Source of the DNA: Thermoplasmata archaeon
GTDB lineage: Archaea; Thermoplasmatota; Thermoplasmata; Thermoplasmatales; Thermoplasmataceae
Assembly: GCA_021799755.1 (NCBI GenBank)
Contig: JAJYZU010000054.1
Location: 1 to 7,091, forward strand
Length of the DNA: 7,091 nucleotides
Direction of reading: 5' to 3'
Within the stretch, counting starts at the first letter, position 1. Every line of letters begins with the position of its first letter. Both the position numbers and the translations under genes were made by a program. The notes beneath the pieces are model-generated. The model did not search any database and was not told where the DNA came from. It was given only the letters and a program-made list of their open reading frames with translations. Below are positions 1-5,894 of this stretch, one piece after another.

Positions 1-2
1 CT

Positions 3-42
3 GTCAGTAAGCATTGCTAATACACTTTCGTCAGCTTATGAC
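3..42. repeat. Inverted repeat upstream of the aminotransferase promoter
   Basis: GTCAGTAAGC at 3-12 can pair with GCTTATGAC at 34-42, giving nine base pairs with one bulged G and a 21-nt loop. It lies just before the TATA-like box at 48-59. It could be the end of a gene left of the window, an operator, or chance. No coding sequence was recognised in 1-80. Confidence 0.3.
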
Positions 43-47
43 TGCAA

Positions 48-59
48 CATATTTTAAAC
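48..59 (+). promoter_or_regulatory. TATA-like box, leaderless promoter of the aminotransferase gene
   Basis: The sequence CATATTTTAAAC has its centre about 27 bp before the ATG at 81. That is the archaeal TATA-to-start-site distance, so transcription should begin at or next to the start codon. No Shine-Dalgarno precedes the ATG, which agrees with a leaderless message. The call rests on position and base content only. Confidence 0.55.
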
Positions 60-80
60 AAACTGGGATTATGGTCACAG

Positions 81-1229
81 ATGATAACCTCTCGATTGAA
101 CAGGATTCAGGAATCACCCACACTCAAATTGACCAAGACAGCAGAAGACTTAAAAGCAAAGGGCATGAAGATATATAATTTCGGTATCGGCGAACCTGAT
201 TTCACAACCCCTGAAAGAATTATTGAAAAGGCTTTCGAATGGGCTAAAAAAGGTAAGACCCACTACACCCCGGCAAACGGTATTATGGAGCTCAGGCAGG
301 CAATCGCACAGAAGATGCATAGGAAAAACTCGATTATGGCAGGTCCGGAGAACGTTCTTGTAAGCCCTTCAAAGTATGCCATATACCTTGCTATGTATGT
401 GCTGCTGGAGGACGGTGATGGCGTTATCCTTCCGGATCCATATTATTCATCATACAGTGATATGATCAAGCTTGCTGGAGGCAAGCCTCTTTACTCTCCG
501 CTTGAAAAGGATTATTCATTCAATTTCCAGGAAATGCAGAAACTTATTTCACCTCGAACAAAGATAATACTTTTCAACAATCCATCCAATCCCACAGGCC
601 GGGTCTATACTGAGAAGGAAATCAGGGAACTTGTGGATTTCTCAATCAAAAACAAGTTAACCATCGTTTCAGATGAAATATACGAGGACTTGATATATGA
701 AGGCAAGATGTTTTCTCCTGGCTCCATAGAAGAGGTGCGTGATAATGTGCTGACTGTAAGCGGTTTTTCTAAGAGCTATGCAATGACAGGGTGGAGGATA
801 GGATATCTTGTGGGATCAGAGGAGGTCATCAAAGCAGCTACGAAGGTTCAGGGGCAGACAATAACCTGTGTCTCATCGATTTCACAGTATGCTGCACTTG
901 AGGCACTCAAGGATGATGCCGATCCTGCAAGCTTCCGGGAAACATTCAGGAAAAGGAGGGATTATGTTTTCAAGCGATTATCCGAAATACCTGGGCACAG
1001 TATAATAAGGCCGAGTGGAGCATTCTATGCCTTTCCGAAATACAATTACAGTATGAATTCAGCAGATTTCTCGTCTCAGCTTCTGCAAAGGCAGAACGTC
1101 ATTGTTACGCCTGGAACTGCATTCGGGACCGAAGGCGAATATCATTACAGACTATCATTCGCAACCTCTGACGAAATCCTCGATGAAGGGATATCAAGGA
1201 TCGAGAAATTTTCAAGGGAACTGAAATAA
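81..1229 (+). CDS. PLP-dependent class I/II aminotransferase (aspartate/aromatic aminotransferase-like)
   Basis: The product is a 382-residue fold-type I aminotransferase, close to the usual 380-400 of the subgroup containing Thermus-type aspartate aminotransferase. Visible landmarks are FGIGEPDF near 34-41, THYTPANG at 60-67 with Y62, NNPSNPTG at 166-173 with N170 facing the cofactor, SDEIY at 197-201 with D198 for the pyridine nitrogen and Y201, and SGFSKSYAMTGWRIGY at 227-242 with K231 as the Schiff-base lysine. YRLSFA at 356-361 carries R357, the expected carboxylate-binding arginine. It should move an amino group between an amino acid and 2-oxoglutarate in the cytosol. Aspartate, aromatic amino acids and alanine are all possible donors; sequence alone does not decide. 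The ATG at 81 lies 27 bp after a TATA-like box, which supports a leaderless start. The phosphoesterase gene follows after 14 bp, so co-transcription is likely. Confidence 0.93.
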   Translation: MITSRLNRIQESPTLKLTKTAEDLKAKGMKIYNFGIGEPDFTTPERIIEKAFEWAKKGKTHYTPANGIMELRQAIAQKMHRKNSIMAGPENVLVSPSKYAIYLAMYVLLEDGDGVILPDPYYSSYSDMIKLAGGKPLYSPLEKDYSFNFQEMQKLISPRTKIILFNNPSNPTGRVYTEKEIRELVDFSIKNKLTIVSDEIYEDLIYEGKMFSPGSIEEVRDNVLTVSGFSKSYAMTGWRIGYLVGSEEVIKAATKVQGQTITCVSSISQYAALEALKDDADPASFRETFRKRRDYVFKRLSEIPGHSIIRPSGAFYAFPKYNYSMNSADFSSQLLQRQNVIVTPGTAFGTEGEYHYRLSFATSDEILDEGISRIEKFSRELK

Positions 1230-1243
1230 GGTCGACCGGTTAA

Positions 1244-1972
1244 ATGATGGAGATCCAGATAGAGAAGGACGTTTTCATATCGGATCTTTACTGTATATAT
1301 CTCAGGGATATCAGTGCAGTCGTTGTTTCCGATCTGCATCTGGGCTTCGAGGAGGAGATGAACCTCAGGGGACTCTTTCTTCCGAAGCTCCAGCGGGAAC
1401 ATGTTGAAAAGATGATTGATGGGATTATTGAAAGATACAATCCAGAAATGGTAATTATAAATGGGGATTTCAAGCACGAATTTTCCAGAAACCTTCCGCA
1501 GGAGTGGGACGACATCATTCATTTCATCGATCGATACAAGGATAATGTCAATTTATACTTCATCAGAGGGAACCATGACAACTATCTGCTTACAATACTT
1601 GCGAGATCGAATCTTGAATTGCATGAGAAATTTGAGAACGAAAGATATTTCATATATCATGGCGACAAAGACCTCGGATTGAAAAAGCTGACAATTCTAG
1701 GACATGAGCACCCCTCCATATCATTGAGGGATGAAATAGGAGGTGTTTTTAAGATTCATTCATTCATCTACAACCCGGAATCCCATGTGCTCATAACGCC
1801 TGCTCTCAGCTTCTTTTCATCGGGCAGTGATGTGCTCACTTCTCTCCTCAATGAGGAGCACTTTACACCGTCCCTAAAACACACAGAATCTTCCAAGTTC
1901 AGGGTTTTTGGTCTCACAGAAGAATTTGGCCTTGTTGATCTTGGTCCTCTTGGTGAGATGAAGCGGCATTAG
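1244..1972 (+). CDS. Calcineurin-like metallophosphoesterase, archaeal COG1407 (ICC/SbcD-related) type
   Basis: This 242-residue protein carries the full metallophosphoesterase signature: SDLHLG at 29-34 (D30, H32), NGDFKH at 73-78 (D75), RGNHDN at 108-113 (N110, H111), YHGD at 138-141 (H139) and LGHEHP at 152-157 (H154, H156). These residues bind a two-metal centre that hydrolyses phosphoesters. The later stretch HVLITPALSFFSSGSDVL (181-198) resembles the tail of the COG1407 group rather than long SbcD/Mre11 nucleases; the capping and coiled-coil parts of Mre11 are absent. The true substrate of this group is not settled. Two ATG codons stand in tandem (1244 and 1247) and either may start the protein. 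It follows the aminotransferase by 14 bp with no clear promoter, so it is probably the second gene of that operon. Its last 19 codons lie antisense to the end of hemA. Confidence 0.9.
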   Translation: MMEIQIEKDVFISDLYCIYLRDISAVVVSDLHLGFEEEMNLRGLFLPKLQREHVEKMIDGIIERYNPEMVIINGDFKHEFSRNLPQEWDDIIHFIDRYKDNVNLYFIRGNHDNYLLTILARSNLELHEKFENERYFIYHGDKDLGLKKLTILGHEHPSISLRDEIGGVFKIHSFIYNPESHVLITPALSFFSSGSDVLTSLLNEEHFTPSLKHTESSKFRVFGLTEEFGLVDLGPLGEMKRH

Positions 1973-3152
1973 TGTTCTGTGCAGACATAGAATTCTTCAC
2001 CAAGGCGTAAAAATCCTCAAGAACCCTGTGAAATTTCTCGTCATCGTCAGATTTGATCATCTTCTTGATTGCCAGTGTCTGCGGTGCCAGGACCTTATTG
2101 ATAATTGAATCAGACAGTTTATCCAGGATATCATTCAGATCAGAACCATTTCCAAGCATAGCAAGAGAATGCCTTATTTCCGATTCCTTCACATGTTTTG
2201 CATAGTTGAAGATTGTCTTGATAAGATCGTCAGCATCGAGTTCTGAAAGCTTTTTCTCCAATACCCCGACTTCCCGGCTTATCATTTCTTCAATGATCGG
2301 GATGAGTGCAGTCTTGTTTCTGGCGTTTTCCTGCATAATTGGTTCGATATCTGACAGATATATGACCCTGTTATTCCTTATCTTTCTGGAAACATTGGGT
2401 GGCATTCCTAGGTCAATGAACATTTTATCCTTTATTTCAAAATCCTCCAGGAATATTGGTTCCTTTGATCCAGTAGCAGTTATTATGATGTCATTCTCAT
2501 TAGAGATCCTGAGGGGATCGATCTCCTCAACGCCATATATTCCATATTTTTCCTTAATTCTAGATACAGCATCTGAATTCCTTGCATACACAGTTATCCT
2601 GTTAGGGTTAGCAGCCTTTGCATATTTCACCAGGTCATTCGCCATCGTGCCACTGCCTATGATTGCAACCCTCTTCTGCCCAATATCAGAGACACTTTCA
2701 AGGAGACTTCCAACATGTGCAGGTATTGACGTCTTTCCCTTTGATATCCCAGTCTCCTCCCTGGCCTTCTTTCCAACACTCTGTGCCTTCCTGAATATTA
2801 TTGAAAGCGCCTTGTCTGTCCTATTATTTTTCAGGGACAAATCAAATGCCTCCTTAATCTGATGCAGTATTTCATTCTCGCCTAGTGATAAAGATTCAAT
2901 CCCGGATGAAACACGGAAAAGGTGCACTATAGCTGGTCTGCCCTCAAGCTTGTGGAATGGTTTGAGTAAATTATCTGTCTTGAATGGTAAGGTGGAATAA
3001 AATTCAATTCGGTTGCATGTGGAAAGAAGAACAAAATTCTGATTTTTTTCAAGAACCATACTCTCAAGGCTTTTTGCGCCAATCGCACTCATCTTTTCGA
3101 GCTTCTCAGCCTCCTGCTTTATGTCCCAGCCGATCATATAGAGAGAGTTCAT
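1914..3152 (-). CDS. hemA: Glutamyl-tRNA reductase
   Basis: The 412-residue product reduces glutamyl-tRNA(Glu) to glutamate-1-semialdehyde with NADPH, the first step of the C5 route to 5-aminolevulinate and tetrapyrroles. The catalytic domain holds the hallmark LLSTCNRIEFY at 42-52, with C46 as the thioester nucleophile, and SGIESLSLGENEIL at 83-96. The nucleotide-binding domain starts with VAIIGSGTMA at 162-171. FIDLGMPPNV at 245-254 is typical of the family, and a helical dimerisation domain covers roughly 285-390. The tail from about 390 (NTNAASSHQEDQDQQGQ) is polar, low in complexity and probably disordered; its last 19 residues are encoded antisense to the phosphoesterase gene. The ATG at 3152 has a weak GAGG (3164-3167) 11 nt upstream. 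No other heme gene is adjacent here, so it seems to be transcribed alone from the region at 3195-3230. Confidence 0.95.
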   Translation of the reverse strand: MNSLYMIGWDIKQEAEKLEKMSAIGAKSLESMVLEKNQNFVLLSTCNRIEFYSTLPFKTDNLLKPFHKLEGRPAIVHLFRVSSGIESLSLGENEILHQIKEAFDLSLKNNRTDKALSIIFRKAQSVGKKAREETGISKGKTSIPAHVGSLLESVSDIGQKRVAIIGSGTMANDLVKYAKAANPNRITVYARNSDAVSRIKEKYGIYGVEEIDPLRISNENDIIITATGSKEPIFLEDFEIKDKMFIDLGMPPNVSRKIRNNRVIYLSDIEPIMQENARNKTALIPIIEEMISREVGVLEKKLSELDADDLIKTIFNYAKHVKESEIRHSLAMLGNGSDLNDILDKLSDSIINKVLAPQTLAIKKMIKSDDDEKFHRVLEDFYALVKNSMSAQNTNAASSHQEDQDQQGQILL

Positions 3153-3198
3153 TTGCCGATTAGCCTCGCCTAAACAGGTTCAGTCATTGCAAAAAACT

Positions 3199-3229
3199 AT
3201 TTAACAATCACATTATTGTTTTAAATACG
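3199..3229 (-). promoter_or_regulatory. hemA promoter region: two TATA-like boxes around an inverted repeat
   Basis: Read on the minus strand, CGTATTTAAAAC (3218-3229) and TGTTAAATAG (about 3198-3207) are both TATA-like. They would place transcription starts near 3198 or 3176, giving leaders of about 46 or 24 nt. Between and across them lies a perfect 6-bp inverted repeat, AACAAT at 3203-3208 and ATTGTT at 3215-3220 with a 6-nt spacer. It extends to TTTAACAAT/ATTGTTTTAAA if a 2-nt offset is allowed. Such a repeat inside a promoter could bind a dimeric regulator of heme synthesis. The rest of 3153-3351 is A/T-rich and holds no recognisable gene. Confidence 0.4.
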
Positions 3230-3318
3230 AAAAGGAAAGATGCTGCTTAGTTTTTCTTGGAAAAGATTTATCCACAGAGGAAAATTTTTGCATCAATGTA
3301 CCTGAGGGCAGATCATGG

Positions 3319-3344
3319 GTTTTAATTTTTATGCTTATTAAAAC
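3319..3344 (-). terminator. Possible 3'-end hairpin after the permease/small-protein operon
   Basis: GTTTTAAT at 3319-3326 and ATTAAAAC at 3337-3344 form perfect 8-bp arms with a 10-nt loop, starting eight bases past the TAG of the small gene. A second short repeat, AAAACAGTTTT at 3340-3350, shares one arm, so the two folds exclude each other. Both are almost pure A/T and weak. Archaeal termination usually relies on T-runs, and short pyrimidine runs follow further on (minus strand of about 3233-3260). The call rests on position. Confidence 0.25.
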
Positions 3345-3351
3345 AGTTTTT

Positions 3352-3609
3352 CTATATGTCTTTCCTGATATTGTTTATATCCGCAGCCCAGAGATGTGCT
3401 CTGCATACTGTTATTTCCATTTCGTTGATTATTAATGTTGAGGTCTTTAACGAGGTCTTGATGAAAGAAACATTCCTGATGTCGCAAACCGGTATGCTGA
3501 AATTGAGACCTTTTTTGCTAGTATATGTAAGGCCGCTACTATCCAGAACCAAAGTACCCTTTTTGTTTTCTATCAAAGCAAGGTCCATTCTTATATAATC
3601 ATCTTGCAA
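3352..3609 (-). CDS. Small PH/GRAM-like domain protein, translationally coupled to the permease
   Basis: The family is not recognised with certainty. The chosen start is a TTG at 3609, giving 85 residues: AGGAGG (3616-3621) lies 6 nt before it, and the start overlaps the permease stop by 11 nt. A TTG at 3627 (91 residues) and an ATG at 3588 (78 residues, 10 nt past the permease stop) are alternatives. The body reads as short beta strands followed by one helix: GTLVLDSSGLTYTS, then LNFSIPVCDIRNVSFIK, TSTLIINEMEITVCR and a final HLWAADINNIRKDI. The pattern of strands, an 'IP..DI..V' turn and a C-terminal helix with Trp resembles bacterial PH-like or GRAM domains, which serve as ligand or protein interaction modules. 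There is no signal peptide or membrane segment. Position suggests a cytosolic partner or regulator of the transporter; this is inference. Confidence 0.7.
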   Translation of the reverse strand: MQDDYIRMDLALIENKKGTLVLDSSGLTYTSKKGLNFSIPVCDIRNVSFIKTSLKTSTLIINEMEITVCRAHLWAADINNIRKDI

Positions 3610-5173
3610 GTTTCTCCTCCTCCACAAGATTCACGCTTCTACCTGCCCTTCTGGCGACTTCCGGTTTCGTGATCTTTATCCTGATTGCGTAATAAATTGC
3701 GAAGGCAAGGTAGATAACAGAAGCAGCAATGGCTTCAGTAATTGGAAAAATCGGTGGAATTACTGATTCATAAAGCACGAAAACAAAAACTGCTGTTGCA
3801 AGAATAGGCAGGATGTAATGTTCCGTGATATGGATTAGGTTATAGATTCCCTTATGCTTTTCCTTCAATCTAACGAACAGGGTCATTACGCTCACATTCA
3901 GCAGGAAATGGGTTATAATAAGGCCAAAGAGGGCAAGAGTGGTAAAGAATTGAAAACTCGTTCCAAGAGATTCAGATACAACTGATCCCGTGGCAGTGTC
4001 AAAGAGAAGAGAAGAAATAGAATTACCAATAAGATAGTTTATGAGCAGCGTGCCGCCAATTGCCAGCAGGGATGCGCTGGTTCCTATGAAAATAAGTGCC
4101 TTGTGGGGAGTGACATATTTTCTGTGCAATTCAGCAAAGTAATGCGGAAGCACCCCATCCCTGCCCATGGCATAATAGACCCTGCCCGCATTAGACTGCA
4201 TGGCTACTGAATCGGAGAATGCCGAATTGAATGCAACAAGCGCAAGCATAACACCACCAGCAACCCCGGCATAGGCAGTTGCAACTATTATCCCAGGTAT
4301 ATTCGCGGATGCAAATGATGCCATCAATGAAACGCCCCAGCCCACAGTTAAAGCATATGCTACCTCTGTCAGTACTACCCCAACAATGATCAGTCCAAAG
4401 ACAAGGCTCTTCGTAATGGCCCTGCTGTTCGTCACCTCTTCCCCCAGAGGTGCTGATCCCCCGTATCCGATAAAACTCGTGAGGCCGAAAATCATACCAA
4501 GTCCAAGTCCGGAAAGCGGACCTCCCACTTTGTTGAAGAGAGAAGAATGAACAAACGGATTGAAAACAATCAGGGTATTGTCCTTTGATCCAATTATTAT
4601 GATTGCCGACAGCACAGCAAGAAATATGACCTCAAAGAAGGCAGCTATCCTGACATACTTCATCTGCGGCCTTATACCGAATATTGAGAGGGTAATTGGT
4701 GCAAGTATAAACAAAAGTATGAACGGTATCCAAATCCATCCAGGCAGAGTTATGCCAAGGAAGTACTCCAGAACACCAGGCAATACAACACCCCCAACAT
4801 AAACCGGGATCGCAGCTGTGCTTGCGATCTGGTACATGACATAAAGAAGACCGGAAGTAATGGCCGGTGTTGGCCCGAAGGCAGTACCTATATAACCATA
4901 GTAGCCACCAGCACTGGCGTGCCTCTTTGATAGGTGGTAAAGCGTATTCACTTCGAGAAACATTGTTAATGTTGCAATCAGGAAAGCCAGCGGAGTGAGA
5001 AAAAATGCGAATGCCGCCGCCGATGTAATGAAAGCCACAGTATCACATGCAGGTGCCATGGCAGCTATCTCTTCCGCAATAGCGCCCCAGACTCCTACCT
5101 CTCCCTTTCTAAGCCTGCTCCGATCTGTTGGCGGTACAAGATCTGCAGGTTCGTTGCTCGCATTTGCTGCCAT
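3599..5173 (-). CDS. APC-superfamily amino acid permease
   Basis: This 524-residue, strongly hydrophobic protein has about twelve predicted membrane helices. The first begins near residue 29 after a polar cytosolic N-terminus. Family marks include SAGGYYGYIGTAFGP at 87-101, the TM6 loop FIGYGGSAPLGEEVTNSR at 234-251 (compare 'G.E...EE..NP.R' in APC transporters), and NAGRVYYAMGRDGVLPHYF at 328-346 followed by VTPHKAL. The basic C-terminal tail from about 498 is cytosolic. It should import amino acids in symport with protons or sodium; the substrate cannot be read from the sequence. The ATG at 5173 is the first possible start, because an in-frame stop lies at 5180-5182. A TATA box 30 bp upstream with a palindrome beside it suggests a controlled, nearly leaderless promoter. 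The downstream PH-like gene probably shares the transcript. Confidence 0.92.
   Translation of the reverse strand: MAANASNEPADLVPPTDRSRLRKGEVGVWGAIAEEIAAMAPACDTVAFITSAAAFAFFLTPLAFLIATLTMFLEVNTLYHLSKRHASAGGYYGYIGTAFGPTPAITSGLLYVMYQIASTAAIPVYVGGVVLPGVLEYFLGITLPGWIWIPFILLFILAPITLSIFGIRPQMKYVRIAAFFEVIFLAVLSAIIIIGSKDNTLIVFNPFVHSSLFNKVGGPLSGLGLGMIFGLTSFIGYGGSAPLGEEVTNSRAITKSLVFGLIIVGVVLTEVAYALTVGWGVSLMASFASANIPGIIVATAYAGVAGGVMLALVAFNSAFSDSVAMQSNAGRVYYAMGRDGVLPHYFAELHRKYVTPHKALIFIGTSASLLAIGGTLLINYLIGNSISSLLFDTATGSVVSESLGTSFQFFTTLALFGLIITHFLLNVSVMTLFVRLKEKHKGIYNLIHITEHYILPILATAVFVFVLYESVIPPIFPITEAIAASVIYLAFAIYYAIRIKITKPEVARRAGRSVNLVEEEKLAR
3609..3621 (-). promoter_or_regulatory. Strong Shine-Dalgarno setting the start of the small protein
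   Basis: The minus strand reads AGGAGG at 3621-3616, six nucleotides before a TTG at 3609. It is a full match to the archaeal anti-Shine-Dalgarno core and lies inside the last codons of the permease (glutamate codons before KLAR). This favours coupled translation of the two genes. The caveat is that GAG repeats encoding Glu-Glu-Glu would create this motif anyway. Confidence 0.45.
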
Positions 5174-5181
5174 TAAATCTT

Positions 5182-5198
5182 ATTAGCATCATACTAAT
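5182..5198. promoter_or_regulatory. 17-bp palindrome between permease TATA box and start: likely operator
   Basis: ATTAGCATCATACTAAT is an imperfect palindrome with 8-bp arms around a central base; seven of eight pairs match. It directly abuts the TATA box at 5200-5207 and ends about 9 bp before the ATG. A bound dimeric regulator of the Lrp/AsnC or MarR kind would block the polymerase here. Which regulator binds is unknown. A related sequence, ATTAGTATTGGTGCTAT, occurs before the divergent Nudix gene at 5289-5305. Confidence 0.45.
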
Positions 5199-5199
5199 G

Positions 5200-5207
5200 T
5201 ATAAAAT
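5200..5207 (-). promoter_or_regulatory. TATA box of the permease operon
   Basis: The minus strand reads ATTTTATA, a good archaeal TATA box, with its centre 30 bp before the permease ATG. The expected transcription start is near 5177, leaving only a few untranslated bases and no Shine-Dalgarno. Confidence 0.6.
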
Positions 5208-5224
5208 GCTTTTCTTAGTAGACT

Positions 5225-5240
5225 TGGGAAAAATTTTCCA
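5225..5240. repeat. Palindrome in the permease/Nudix divergent region
   Basis: TGGGAAAAATTTTCCA contains GGAAAA and TTTTCC as perfect 6-bp arms around one A. A further short palindrome, TTCAT-gcact-ATGAA, lies at 5261-5275. Both sit in the 147-bp region between two divergent genes, upstream of the permease TATA box. They may be regulator sites; A/T-rich palindromes also arise by chance. Confidence 0.3.
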
Positions 5241-5288
5241 GGTGAATAGAGAAAGACAATTTCATGCACTATGAATCATGGTGAAAAA

Positions 5289-5305
5289 ATTAGTATTGGT
5301 GCTAT
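5289..5305 (+). promoter_or_regulatory. ATTAGTAT element upstream of the Nudix gene
   Basis: ATTAGTATTGGTGCTAT matches the minus-strand form of the permease operator (ATTAGTATGATGCTAAT) with one inserted base and a few changes. Both copies lie just before their own start codons and point toward their own genes, so a shared regulator of the divergent pair is possible. The stretch is also A/T-rich at about the right distance to be the core promoter of a leaderless TTG start at 5321, so the two roles cannot be separated by eye. Confidence 0.3.
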
Positions 5306-5320
5306 CAATAATGAAGAATA

Positions 5321-5806
5321 TTGACCTCTTCTGAAAGAAGGATACTGATCAAAGAACGTGAATTCATTGATCTGCATCAGGATGCGGGCGTGATGCTTAT
5401 AACAGATCTAAAGTCTGTACTTCTAATAGTCAGGAATATTAGGGAAGGAGATCCTTGGTCCGGGCAGATTGCCCTTCCAGGTGGTTTCAGGAAGTCAGGC
5501 GAGGACCTTAAGTCGACAGCTGAGAGAGAAACCAAGGAGGAAGTTAACGTAAATCTCCATGCGGGGGGCTATATTGGAACGTATCCAACAATGCATGGAA
5601 ATAAGTTGGTTGGCGTGTTTTACTGTGTTGTGGGAACCAGGCCTTCGGCTAAACCCGGTGATGAAGTTTCGGATGTTCACTGGGTTAACATATCAGATTT
5701 CACAGAGTCTACGATGGAAAACGGTTTCCCCAGTCTGGATTATTATGGTGGAAGAGTTTGGGGATTAACTTACAGGATACTCACATCAGTCATGACAGAA
5801 GAATAA
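5321..5806 (+). CDS. Nudix hydrolase, CoA-pyrophosphatase/NUDT7-8-like
   Basis: The 161-residue product is a single Nudix domain. The Nudix box runs from G55 to V77: G55, E61, R69-E70, E73-E74, with the metal-binding glutamates intact and the usual late Gly replaced by N76. SGQIALPGG at 47-55 and the C-terminal YGGRVWGLTYRIL (142-154) resemble the CoA-diphosphatase branch, which cleaves nucleoside diphosphates linked to another moiety. CoA, NADH or ADP-ribose are possible substrates; the assignment to CoA is tentative. The start is a TTG at 5321. An in-frame stop at 5312 leaves no upstream choice, and the next in-frame starts (GTG/ATG at codons 24-25) would cut the first strand. It is divergent from the permease and separated by 88 bp from the PPC gene, which has its own promoter. 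Confidence 0.85.
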   Translation: MTSSERRILIKEREFIDLHQDAGVMLITDLKSVLLIVRNIREGDPWSGQIALPGGFRKSGEDLKSTAERETKEEVNVNLHAGGYIGTYPTMHGNKLVGVFYCVVGTRPSAKPGDEVSDVHWVNISDFTESTMENGFPSLDYYGGRVWGLTYRILTSVMTEE

Positions 5807-5863
5807 TTGATAAGCAGTACCGGCCATCCCATTCGATGTCTGTTCCATCCGAGGATATGAAGA

Positions 5864-5873
5864 TATTTTTATT
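5864..5873 (+). promoter_or_regulatory. TATA box, leaderless promoter of the PPC gene
   Basis: TATTTTTATT has its centre about 27 bp before the ATG at 5895, with no Shine-Dalgarno between them. This is the leaderless pattern also seen at the aminotransferase gene. The five-T run (5866-5870) could also help end transcription of the upstream Nudix gene. The remainder of the 88-bp gap (5807-5863) shows nothing recognisable. Confidence 0.55.
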
Positions 5874-5894
5874 ACAATGTGCATTACTTGACAG

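Noticed and set aside
1145..1522. A 125-codon minus-strand frame across the aminotransferase/phosphoesterase junction
   Set aside because: It lies opposite two well-supported genes, has no promoter or ribosome site, and resembles no known family.
1244..1972. Calling the phosphoesterase an Mre11/SbcD repair nuclease
   Set aside because: The protein is only 242 residues, lacks the cap and coiled-coil binding regions, and no Rad50/SbcC gene is adjacent; the COG1407 type fits better.
2206..2862. A 218-codon open frame on the plus strand inside hemA, hydrophobic and membrane-like
   Set aside because: It is fully antisense to a clear glutamyl-tRNA reductase with conserved catalytic motifs. Hydrophobic antisense frames commonly arise opposite polar helical coding sequence, and no family pattern was recognised.
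3356..3598. An 80-codon plus-strand frame opposite the small PH-like gene
   Set aside because: Either strand could in principle be coding. The minus frame has a beta-strand/helix pattern, continues the permease operon and has a Shine-Dalgarno, while the plus frame looks like a hydrophobic shadow.
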